DNA of 15,960 nucleotides from Bacillota bacterium (GTDB lineage: Bacteria; Bacillota; Clostridia; Saccharofermentanales; DTU023), in NCBI GenBank assembly GCA_023426575.1, contig JAFAAL010000019.1, positions 1 through 15,960 on the forward strand, given 5' to 3'. Shown here in pieces: positions 1 through 8,000 of the stretch. Positions within the stretch are counted from its first letter, which is position 1; each line of letters opens with the position of its first letter. The notes below the pieces were generated by a model, which made no database searches, was not told the DNA's origin, and was given only the letters and a program-made list of their open reading frames with translations. Made by a program: the position numbers and the translations under genes.

Positions 1-1315
1 GGGAGACGGCGTGGTCGGAGATGCGTTCGAAGTCTGAGATGGAATAGAGGATGTTCGAGGCGGTGTTGGAGTCCTTCTGGCCGAGTTCGCGCTCGGTCAA
101 TTGGACGAGGTAGGTGCCGAGCTTGTCTTCGTAGCGGTCTGCGCGCTGTTCGAGCTTGATGATCTTGGCTTCTTTCTTCTCGTCGTAGTTCAAGACGATG
201 TCGATCGCGAGGATCAGGGCCTCGATACAAAATTCAGCCATGAGGTTGGCGACGTTTTTCGCCTGCCGAATGGCAAAGGCCGGGCGGTTCAAGAAGAGGG
301 GGTCGAGCGCCTTGAGCTCCTCGTCGACGATGGTTTCATCGCCCTCGCCAGGGATGGTCAGGCAGGCGAGCTTGACCAGCGGGGGGATGAAGTGGACGAG
401 GATCAGGGTCGCGATGATGTTGACGGCGGAGTGGATGATGGCGATGCCAACAAAGTCAGCCGTCTCCTCGAGCGGGAAGTCGTAGAAGAACTGGGCGAAG
501 CCGAAGAGGATGGTAAAGATAACTGCTGTCAGAATCTTGATATAGAGGTGGGCGACCGCAGTCCGCTTGGCATTCTTGCTCGTGCCGATTGAGGAGAGGA
601 GGGCGGTGACGGTCGTGCCGATATTGAGACCCAAGATGATGGGGATGGCGATCTTATACGAGACCTGGCCCGTGACGGAGAGGGCCTGCAAGATACCGAC
701 GGAGGCCGAGGAGGACTGGATGATGACGGTGAGGCCGATACCGGCGAGGAAGCCGAGGATGGGATTCTCAAAGGCGATGAACATCTCGCGGAAGCCGGGG
801 ACGGTCGTCAGTGGCTTCATCGTGTTGGACATCATCTCCATGCCGAGCATGAGGATGGCGAAGCCAAAGATGGTCGAGCCGATATCCTTCTTCTTCTGAT
901 TCTTCGTCCCCATCATGAGGAAGACGGAGAGGATGGCGAGAATCGGGGCAAAAGAAGAGGGCTTCAGCAGCTGGATGAAGATGTTCTTGCTACTGAGCCC
1001 TGCGAGGGAGAGAATCCAGGCGGTGACCGTCGTCCCGATATTGGCCCCCATGATGACGCCGAGGGCCTGATGCATCTTCATGATGCCGGAGTTGACCAGG
1101 CCGACGACCATGACAGACGTGCCCGAGGACGACTGGATCGCAGCGGTGATGCCTGCGCCGAGGAGGACGCAGGACCATTTATTCCGAGTCAAGGTCGCGA
1201 GTGTCTGCTCGAGACGCCCTCCCGCCATCTTATTCAGACCGTCACCCATGAGGCTCATGCCGTAGATGAAGATGGCGAGACCTCCGAATAGGGGCAGGAA
1301 TTGCAGAAGATCCAT
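1..1315 (-). CDS. Na+/phosphate cotransporter family protein with C-terminal PhoU domain (partial)
   Basis: Reading the minus strand from ATG at 1315 gives 438 codons open to the window edge; the C-terminus is outside the window. The protein starts with hydrophobic membrane segments and carries the duplicated Na/Pi cotransporter signature: QSSS at residues 61-64 and 200-203, each followed about 26 residues later by an NIGTT motif (92-96 and 231-235). This inverted-repeat core is diagnostic of the NptA/YjbB (PF02690) family, which uses sodium to move phosphate across the inner membrane. From about residue 345 a helical, charged region with the ISDFERISDHA pattern marks a PhoU-like regulatory domain, cut by the edge. 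Homologues are usually about 550-600 residues, so roughly 100-150 are missing. The start is fixed by AAGGAGAG at 1325-1332, 9 nt upstream. The gene is divergent from pepP. Family assignment is firm; phosphate as substrate is inferred from the family. Confidence 0.93.
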   Translation of the reverse strand, partial: MDLLQFLPLFGGLAIFIYGMSLMGDGLNKMAGGRLEQTLATLTRNKWSCVLLGAGITAAIQSSSGTSVMVVGLVNSGIMKMHQALGVIMGANIGTTVTAWILSLAGLSSKNIFIQLLKPSSFAPILAILSVFLMMGTKNQKKKDIGSTIFGFAILMLGMEMMSNTMKPLTTVPGFREMFIAFENPILGFLAGIGLTVIIQSSSASVGILQALSVTGQVSYKIAIPIILGLNIGTTVTALLSSIGTSKNAKRTAVAHLYIKILTAVIFTILFGFAQFFYDFPLEETADFVGIAIIHSAVNIIATLILVHFIPPLVKLACLTIPGEGDETIVDEELKALDPLFLNRPAFAIRQAKNVANLMAEFCIEALILAIDIVLNYDEKKEAKIIKLEQRADRYEDKLGTYLVQLTERELGQKDSNTASNILYSISDFERISDHAVS

Positions 1316-1355
1316 GCTCTAGAACTCTCCTTATGCCTACAAATAGATCAATATC

Positions 1356-1364
1356 ATCATATCA
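1356..1364 (-). promoter_or_regulatory. Candidate extended -10 promoter of the Na/Pi cotransporter gene
   Basis: On the minus strand this reads TGATATGAT, an extended -10 element (TGn plus TATGAT). It lies about 40 nt upstream of the ATG at 1315. No good -35 hexamer is seen 16-18 nt further upstream. A second TATGAT overlaps it (1361-1366) without a TG. Confidence 0.45.
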
Positions 1365-1428
1365 TAGCGTTCACGTCGATAAGAGTCGGCAAAAGTGGAG
1401 AAGTTCAGCCCGATTTCAGCTGCCAATT

Positions 1429-1437
1429 TGTTAGAAT
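1429..1437 (+). promoter_or_regulatory. Candidate extended -10 promoter of the aminopeptidase P gene
   Basis: TGTTAGAAT is an extended -10 element lying 50 nt before the ATG at 1488. The surrounding stretch is AT-rich compared with the flanking genes. No recognisable -35 hexamer is seen at 17 nt. The Shine-Dalgarno sequence of the gene, AGAGGAAGG, is at 1471-1479. Confidence 0.5.
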
Positions 1438-1487
1438 GGATCAAGAAAATAAAAAAGAGACCTTAAAGAGAGAGGAAGGCTTACATT

Positions 1488-3275
1488 ATGACAGCAAATG
1501 AACGTTTAGCGGCGCTAAGGCGCGCCATGCAAGAGGCCGGGATCGACGCCTATCTCGTCCAGAGCTCCGATGACCACCAGAGCGAGTATCTAGCACCCCA
1601 CTTTGCCGAGCGGGCCTGGCTGACGGGCTTCACCGGATCGGCGGGAGTCGCGATCATCACGGCGGACGAGGCTCTGGTCTGGGCCGACGGTCGCTACACG
1701 ATCCAAGTCAAGCGGCAGCTCGAGGGCAGTGATTTCCAGCCGATGCCCTGGACGGGCGCGCCTGGTACGGTCAGCCCACAGGCCTGGCTACAGGCCAAGC
1801 TGAAGCCTGGAGAGACACTGGCCTACCACGGGGCCTATATGTCCCCCCTCCTCTACCAGAGCTGGATTGAGCCCCTGACTCAGCACGGCGTCAAGATCCG
1901 CGAGGACCTGGACCTCGTCGCTCAGATCTGGAGCGAGAGGCCCAAGATGCCGCATTCTGAGGCTTTTGTCTTAGATGTCAGCTATACGGGCGAGAGCGTG
2001 CCCGATAAGCTGGAGCGCATCCGCCAGGCCATCACGGCCCAGGGCGCGACGCACACGGCGATTGCAAGTCTCGACGACATTGCCTGGCTGACCAATCTGA
2101 GGGGCCGCGATATCGAGAACAATCCCGTGATCTTTGCCTATTTCCTCTTGGGGCCCGAGACGGCGACGCTCTACACCGAGCCGACGAAGATCGGGGAGGC
2201 CGTGCGCCAGCAGCTGCGCGAGGATGGGATCCAGCTCAAGGGCTATCAGGAGATCTATGACGACCTTTCAGCCCTGCCGCAGGACAGCGTGCTCTTCTAC
2301 GATCCCGAGCGCTTTAACCGCAAGCTGCTCAATGCTGTTCCGGAGGCGGTGGCGCTCAAGCGGGGCGTCAACCCCAGCACCAATTTCAAAGCGCTGAAGA
2401 ATGACTGCGAGGCCAGGCGTCAGAAGGAGGCCTATGCCATCGACGCCCTGGCCCTGACGCGCTTTATGTACTGGCTGCACGAGAAGATTGAACTGGCTCA
2501 CGAGCCCATCACGGAGTATGCCGCAGCTGAACGTCTCCTCGCGTTTAGACAAGAGGCTGAGAGCTTTATCGAGCCGTCCTTTGGCACGATTGCGGCCTAT
2601 GGCCCCAATGCGGCGATGATGCACTATGCGCCAGATCCCGAGCACTCGCCCGTCATCGAGCCGCGGGGGCTCTTCCTCTTTGACTCTGGAGGGCAGTACT
2701 ATGAGGGCACGACCGATATCACCAGGACGCAGCAGATGGGTGAGTTGACGGAGGAGGAGCGCCTGGCCTACACCTATACGATGAAGTCCTCGCTGACCCT
2801 GCTCATGGGCCGCTTCCTCGCCGGGGCGAGTGGCTCGGCGCTCGATGCCATCGCCCGCTATCCGCTCTGGCAGATCGGCTCGGACTACAAGTGTGGTACG
2901 GGGCACGGCGTCGGCTTCTGCCTCAATGTCCACGAGGGACCGCAGCGCCTCGGCTTCAAGCCGAACGACGTCGCCCTCGAGCCCGGCATGGTCGTCACGG
3001 TCGAGCCTGGGGTCTATAAGGAGGGCGCCTTCGGCATCCGCATCGAGAACGTCTGCATCGTGGTCGACGATATCTCAAACGACTCGGGCCTCTTTAGACG
3101 GCTCGAGCTCTTGAACTACATTCCGATGGATACCCGCCCCCTCGTCAAGAGCCATCTGAGCGAGGCGGAGATCGACTGGCTCAATGCCTATCAGGCGCGC
3201 TGCCTGAAGGAGCTCAAGCCACAGCTCAATGCCGACGAGGCGGCCTGGCTGGAAGAATTCTGCCAGCCAATTTAA
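1488..3275 (+). CDS. pepP: Aminopeptidase P family protein (Xaa-Pro aminopeptidase, M24B, three-domain type)
   Basis: The product is a cytosolic metallopeptidase that removes an N-terminal residue preceding proline. At 595 residues it is the long, three-domain form, like eukaryotic XPNPEP1, rather than the 350-440-residue bacterial forms. Residues 1-150 and about 155-310 are the two creatinase-like N-terminal domains, with a DIENNP motif near 208-213. The catalytic pita-bread domain spans about 315-530, and a short C-terminal helical domain follows (about 535-595). All five metal ligands can be placed: D399 (FDSGGQY), D410 (TTDITRT), H473 (GTGHGVG), E506 (VTVEPGVY) and E520 (IRIENV). H379 in MMHYAPDPE matches the conserved catalytic-site histidine. 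The ATG is preceded by AGAGGAAGG at 8 nt. It has its own promoter and terminator and appears monocistronic. No missing residue or frameshift is seen. Confidence 0.96.
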   Translation: MTANERLAALRRAMQEAGIDAYLVQSSDDHQSEYLAPHFAERAWLTGFTGSAGVAIITADEALVWADGRYTIQVKRQLEGSDFQPMPWTGAPGTVSPQAWLQAKLKPGETLAYHGAYMSPLLYQSWIEPLTQHGVKIREDLDLVAQIWSERPKMPHSEAFVLDVSYTGESVPDKLERIRQAITAQGATHTAIASLDDIAWLTNLRGRDIENNPVIFAYFLLGPETATLYTEPTKIGEAVRQQLREDGIQLKGYQEIYDDLSALPQDSVLFYDPERFNRKLLNAVPEAVALKRGVNPSTNFKALKNDCEARRQKEAYAIDALALTRFMYWLHEKIELAHEPITEYAAAERLLAFRQEAESFIEPSFGTIAAYGPNAAMMHYAPDPEHSPVIEPRGLFLFDSGGQYYEGTTDITRTQQMGELTEEERLAYTYTMKSSLTLLMGRFLAGASGSALDAIARYPLWQIGSDYKCGTGHGVGFCLNVHEGPQRLGFKPNDVALEPGMVVTVEPGVYKEGAFGIRIENVCIVVDDISNDSGLFRRLELLNYIPMDTRPLVKSHLSEAEIDWLNAYQARCLKELKPQLNADEAAWLEEFCQPI

Positions 3276-3283
3276 GACTGAGG

Positions 3284-3313
3284 AGGGGGTGGAGCTATTT
3301 CGTTTCACCCCCT
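3284..3313 (+). terminator. Hairpin terminator after aminopeptidase P
   Basis: AGGGGGTG (3284-3291) pairs with CACCCCCT (3306-3313); a further G-U and an A-T pair give a stem of about 10 bp with a loop of about 10 nt. It begins 8 nt after the stop codon. The following AAATTGTTAT is only weakly T-rich, so termination may be incomplete. The next promoter starts within a few bases. Confidence 0.6.
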
Positions 3314-3317
3314 AAAT

Positions 3318-3326
3318 TGTTATGAT
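3318..3326 (+). promoter_or_regulatory. Candidate extended -10 promoter of the tdh-ABC operon
   Basis: TGTTATGAT is an extended -10 element just behind the pepP terminator stem. The hexamer 17 nt upstream is TTTCGT, a poor -35 that lies in the terminator loop. Predicted transcription starts near 3333, giving a 5' leader of about 55 nt before the ATG at 3389. Confidence 0.5.
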
Positions 3327-3339
3327 GAGAAAAGATAGA

Positions 3340-3378
3340 TGCTCAGGTCCAAGAGACGAAATTTATCAGCGCTGAGCA
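3340..3378 (+). promoter_or_regulatory. Leader inverted repeat abutting the tdh ribosome-binding site
   Basis: TGCTCAG (3340-3346) is an exact inverted complement of CTGAGCA (3372-3378), a 7-bp stem with a 25-nt loop in the predicted 5' leader. The right arm touches the AAGGAGG ribosome-binding site at 3378-3384, so pairing could affect ribosome access. No known riboswitch or T-box motif was recognised. A regulatory role is inference. Confidence 0.25.
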
Positions 3379-3388
3379 AGGAGGACAG

Positions 3389-4342
3389 ATGAAAAAGAAG
3401 ATTTTGGTCACAGGTGCTCTCGGTCAAATTGGCACAGAATTGGTCATGCTCTTACGCCGCCTCTACGGAGACGATCAGGTCGTAGCAAGCGACCTCGTCC
3501 ACAAGGACGTGCCGCAAGTCACGGAGGCGGGTCCCTTTGCCCTCCTCGATGTCACAGATGCCGCCGCGATGGCGGAGCTCGTGCAGCGGGAGAAGATTCA
3601 GACCATCTATCACCTGGCCGCCATTCTCTCGGCGGTCGGCGAGGCCAAGCCGCAGCTGGCCTGGAACGTCAATATGGGGGGCCTCTTCAATGCGCTCGAG
3701 ATAGCGAGAGAACATGATATCGCCCTCTTCACCCCGAGTTCGATTGCCTGCTTTGGCCCCAATACGCCCCCAGATCAGACGCCACAGGACACCATCCAGA
3801 GACCGAATACCGTTTACGGAGTGACCAAGGTGGCGGGCGAGCTGCTCTGCGACTACTATCACAGCCGCTTCGGCGTCGATACGCGTGGCGTCAGATTGCC
3901 AGGCCTGATCTCTCACGAGGCACTGCCCGGTGGCGGGACGACCGACTATGCCGTCCACATCTACTATGAGGCCGTCAAGCAGAATCGCTACACCTCCTAT
4001 ATTGCCGAAGGCACGTATATGGACATGATGTATATGAGTGACGCGCTCAAGGCTTTTGTCGAATTGATGGAGGCCGATCCCGCAAAACTCATCCACAGAA
4101 ATGCCTTCAATATCGCGGCGATGTCGGTTGCGCCAGAGGACATTGCCCGCTCCATTCAGAAGTTTAAACCCGACTTCGTCTTAGACTACGAGGTCGATCC
4201 CGTCCGTCAGGCCATTGCCGAATCCTGGCCCAACAGTCTCGACGACAGCGCCGCTCGCGAGGAGTGGGGCTGGCAGCCCGAGTATGATCTCGACCGCATG
4301 AGTGAGACGATGTTGACCGAGCTGGAGAAAAAGCTGAAATAG
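3389..4342 (+). CDS. L-threonine 3-dehydrogenase, short-chain (SDR/epimerase-like) type
   Basis: The 317-residue protein is an NAD-dependent extended short-chain dehydrogenase. It most resembles the SDR-type L-threonine 3-dehydrogenase of animals and some bacteria, which oxidises threonine to 2-amino-3-ketobutyrate. The Rossmann motif GALGQIG is at 9-15. AAILSAVGE at 77-85 and the active-site TVYGVTK (141-147, Y143/K147) follow. LPGLIS and GGGTTDYAV (about 170-189) and MDMMYMSDA (211-219) are features I associate with threonine dehydrogenases rather than sugar epimerases. The start has AAGGAGG 4 nt upstream. No 2-amino-3-ketobutyrate CoA ligase (kbl) gene lies beside it; instead an ABC ATPase begins 27 nt downstream with no terminator between. 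A sugar-nucleotide epimerase is the main alternative but less likely. Confidence 0.88.
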   Translation: MKKKILVTGALGQIGTELVMLLRRLYGDDQVVASDLVHKDVPQVTEAGPFALLDVTDAAAMAELVQREKIQTIYHLAAILSAVGEAKPQLAWNVNMGGLFNALEIAREHDIALFTPSSIACFGPNTPPDQTPQDTIQRPNTVYGVTKVAGELLCDYYHSRFGVDTRGVRLPGLISHEALPGGGTTDYAVHIYYEAVKQNRYTSYIAEGTYMDMMYMSDALKAFVELMEADPAKLIHRNAFNIAAMSVAPEDIARSIQKFKPDFVLDYEVDPVRQAIAESWPNSLDDSAAREEWGWQPEYDLDRMSETMLTELEKKLK

Positions 4343-4369
4343 AGCCTTGGCGGCGCCCTTGGAGGCCCT

Positions 4370-5074
4370 ATGTCGCCCTATATCTCTGTTGAACACGTCG
4401 TCAAGACCTACAGCCTCGGGGAGGTCCCGATTCGGGCGGTCGATGACATCAGCTTTACGGTCGAGCAGGGGGAATTTGTCGTCGTCGTCGGTGCCTCGGG
4501 CGCCGGCAAGACGACCCTCCTCAACCTGCTCGGCGGCATGGATACGCTGACATCTGGCGAGATTGTCGTCGCAGGACGCAGTCTGGCCAATGCGACGCGC
4601 AAGGAATTGACGGAGTATCGGCGCAACGATGTCGGCTTCGTCTTTCAGTTCTATAATCTCGTGCAAAACTTGACCGTTCTCGAAAATGTCGAGCTGGCGG
4701 CCCAGATCTGTCAGAACCCGCATCCTGCCGAGGAGATGATCGAGGCGGTCGGGCTGACGGTGCGCCTGGACAATTTTCCTGCCCAGATCTCGGGCGGTGA
4801 GCAGCAGCGCGTGGCGATTGCCCGCGCCCTGGCCAAGAATCCCAAGCTCCTCCTCTGTGACGAGCCGACCGGTGCCCTCGACTATGAGACGGGCAAGAAG
4901 GTCCTCGAGCTCCTCCGCCAGCAGGCCAAGGAGGAGGGGATGACCTGCATCCTCATCACGCACAATGCGGCGATTGCGGCCATTGCCGACCGCGTCATCC
5001 GCCTGCGCTCTGGCAAGATCAGTGAGGACTATGTCAATCAGCAGCCCAAGGCGGTCGCTGAGCTGGAGTGGTAA
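4370..5074 (+). CDS. ABC transporter ATP-binding protein (MacB/LolD type)
   Basis: This 234-residue cytosolic ATPase would drive the FtsX-type permease encoded next. All nucleotide-binding motifs are intact: Walker A GASGAGKT at 41-48, Q-loop Q93 in FVFQFYNL, signature SGGEQQR at 141-147, Walker B LLLCDEP with E165, and switch H198 in LITHN. The sequence around Q93 and the SGGEQQRVAIARALA stretch are typical of the MacB/LolD/FtsE subfamily. This subfamily powers mechanotransmission permeases rather than classical substrate channels. The ATG has GGAGG at 4361-4365, 4 nt upstream. Its stop codon lies 1 nt before the proposed permease start, so translation of the two is probably coupled. The role as partner of the permease is inferred from family and spacing; the substrate is unknown. 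Confidence 0.95.
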   Translation: MSPYISVEHVVKTYSLGEVPIRAVDDISFTVEQGEFVVVVGASGAGKTTLLNLLGGMDTLTSGEIVVAGRSLANATRKELTEYRRNDVGFVFQFYNLVQNLTVLENVELAAQICQNPHPAEEMIEAVGLTVRLDNFPAQISGGEQQRVAIARALAKNPKLLLCDEPTGALDYETGKKVLELLRQQAKEEGMTCILITHNAAIAAIADRVIRLRSGKISEDYVNQQPKAVAELEW

Positions 5075-5075
5075 T

Positions 5076-8000
5076 TTGTTCGCGCGTCTGAAAAGTCAGT
5101 ACAGAGAGCGCCGGGCTCTGCGACAGCAGAAGAAGCGAGCGTCAAAGCAGCAGGGCGAGAAGCGCCCACGGGCGCACGCCTCCGCCTGGCAGAAGAGCAA
5201 TCGTCGGCGCATTGTCCAATCACTCGGACGCTTTCTCTCCATCGTCCTGATCTCTGCGGTCGGCATCGGCTTCTTCGGCGGCATCAATGGCACGGGCGGC
5301 GCTATGCTCAAGTCGGCCGAGGCGGTCTTCTCAGAGCAGCATCTCTCTGACCTCCGCCTGATCTCGCCCCTCGGCTTCTCAGAGGAGAATATCGCAAAGA
5401 TTCGTAAGCTGGCGCCAGAGGCCGAGCTCCAGTCCCAGTACTTTGTCGATCTCTACTGGCAGCGCCAGGAGGTCAATGCCGTCGTCCGCTTCATCTCACT
5501 GCCGCCGGAGGGCGGACAGAATCAACTGATCCTGGCTGAGGGCCGCCTCCCTGAAAATGAGTCTGAAATTGTCGTCGACCTCGTCGCCCAGCGTCAATAC
5601 GGCCTCGAGCTCGGCAGCACAGTGACTTGGCAGATGCCCGAGACCGCCACAGGGGGCATCAATCTCGAGGACATCAGCGAGGCCTTTGAGGAGGGGGATC
5701 CTCATCAGAGCGCACCGGCGGATGGCTCGCTGCCCAGCGAGAGCAAGCCGCCGAGCAAGGGCGCAGCGCCCCTCGTCGACCCCTCTCCGGGGATTTTCTC
5801 AGAGCGCGCCGCAGCCAGAGGACAGCAGGGCGCACGGAGGACGCTGGGCCAGGCTCCCGCCGTCGTGGCTGCCGGCCAGAAGAAGGAGAAGTCCAAGGAT
5901 AGGCTGGACATCGAGCTGCCCCCCGCCCTCAAAGAACTCTCAGAGCTGGATCTCGAGCAGCTGGAGAGTAAGTTCCAGGGCAATGAGCTCGAGCCCGAGC
6001 TGCGTGAGATCCTCGAGCTGAAATCTGAGGATGTCCTCGAAGACGAGAGCGATGCCCTCATCCAACTGGCTAAGAATCTCGGTGATCGCAGCCTCAAACA
6101 GCCCTCGTACACGGTCGTCGGCTTCGTCAAGAGCCCCGTCTACCTGACCTACCAGCGCGATGTCAGCAGCCTCGGGGCCGGCAATGTCGACTTCAATGCC
6201 TATCTCGCCCCCTCGCAGTTCAAGCTCCAAGATCCCCTGATGATCACGCTGCGCTATCCGACGAGCGAGGCCTACCGCCCCTTCAGCAAGGCATATAAGA
6301 ACTTTATCAGGCCCAAGCGCGAGGCTTTTTCCACGCTTGGCAATGAGCTCTTGAGAGAGAAGACGGCCGAGATTCGCCAGTCGCTCCGGGAGAAGCAAGA
6401 GCTTCTGCGCCGCGCCAAGGAGGCCCAGCAGAGCCTCCTCCAGAGGGCTGAAGAGCAGCTCCGGGATCTCGAGGAACTTCTCCAGAAGGCGCGCCCAGAG
6501 CTCAAGGAGCTCGAGGCCAAGATGGGCGAGAAGATCGACAGCGGCGAGGAGGAGCTCAGTGCGGGCAAGGAGGAGATCAGCGAGGCGCGGCGGCGCTATC
6601 AGGACGGCCTGATCAAGTATCAGGAGGCCAAGACCGACTACGAGCTCAAGGGGCTCGAACTCAAGATGGCCAAGGCGCAGCTGGAATTTGCCAATCAGGC
6701 GCTGACGGCGGTGCAAGAGGAGATCAATGCCCTCCAGCCGCTCCTGGCGCAGATCGACGCCGACGTCAACAATCTCAATCTCAAGATCACGACCCTCGAG
6801 AACATCATGCTGGGCGTGCCCTACGGCATGCTCGGCCCAGATGCCATCTACAATATCAGTATCCAGTGCTCGAGCGTCGACCCAGCGCTCGGCGACGCCG
6901 TCAGCAGCATCAATCCCTATGACCCGAGTGGAGGCGCACAGCTGCGCTCCATGCTGGCCTCCTCGATCAGTGCCGCGCGCCTCCTCCGCGCCCAGAGCCT
7001 CGCCCTCTACAACTACCATAAGCAGCGCCTCGACAGCTTCTTTGCCAAGATTGCCGCGGCCGAGGCCGAGGTCGCCCAGAAACAGCAGGAAGTGGCCAAT
7101 GGCGAGGCGGCGTGGCAGGCTGGCAAAGAGCAATTAAAAGCGGCAAAAGCCGAACTTGCAGCCGCCGCCAAGAAGATTGAAGGCGGCGAAAAGGAGATTG
7201 CCGCAGGCGAGAAGGAGCTCAGTCGCGGCAAGGACAAGCTGACCCGCGGCCTCGTCACGGCCAGTCTCAATCTCGAGCGCGGCGAGACCGAGCTCGCGGC
7301 GGCCAAGGAGCGCTTTCAGGTCAGCCAGGCCGAGAGCCAGAGACAGATGAGTCTGGCCGACGACGCCCTGGCGGGCGCTGAGCAGATGCTGATGGAACTG
7401 CCGAGTGGCTGGTTCGTCCTCGACCGCTTCGACAACCCGGGTTACACGGCCTTTCAGGGCGATGTCGAGCGCATCTCAGCCGTGGCAAGAGTCTTCCCAG
7501 TCTTCCTCTTCCTAGTCGCAGCTCTCGTCTGCCTGACGACGATGACGCGCCTGATTGAGGAGGATAGAAGCGAGATCGGAGCCCTCAAGGCTCTGGGCTA
7601 CGATTCCCGTCAGATTGCCAGGCGCTATCTCAACTATGCGACACTGGCGACGCTCTCTGGGGCCATCCTCGGGGCGATCTTTGGCCCTCTGCTCTTCCCG
7701 AGCGCCATCATGAACTCCTACAGCAAGCTCTATGAGAGCATCGACTTTAAGCTCGACTTTGACTTGCGCTTTGTTTTGATTGCCGCCGTCTTGCAACTGC
7801 TCTTTACCCTCGCGGCCACCTACGCCGCCATCCATGTCGATCTGGGCGAGACTCCAGCGGCCCTCCTCCAGCCCAAGGCGCCCAAGCCTGGCCGTCGCAT
7901 CCTCTTGGAGCACTGGCCCTGGCTCTGGAATAAGTTGAATTTCACACGGAAGTTGACGTCGCGCAATATCTTCCGCTACAAGGCGCGCATGGCCATGATC

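Noticed and set aside
101..1291. Plus-strand open frames over the left 1.3 kb
   Set aside because: They are shadows of the minus-strand Na/Pi cotransporter, which is open to the window edge and carries both QSSS motifs.
4965..5075. Extending the permease upstream to 4965
   Set aside because: This would overlap the ABC ATPase by over 100 nt, and the added residues are an out-of-frame reading of the well-conserved H-loop region. TTG at 5076 has a good ribosome-binding site.
5940..7133. 397-codon minus-strand open frame opposite the permease gene, and similar long antisense frames at 2268-2933, 3452-4096, 4181-4963, 10784-11416 and 12832-13533
   Set aside because: They lie entirely or almost entirely opposite genes with clear family motifs. 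Their Leu/Glu/Asp/Arg-rich composition is what the GC-rich codon bias of the sense strand produces, and none shows a motif or ribosome-binding site.
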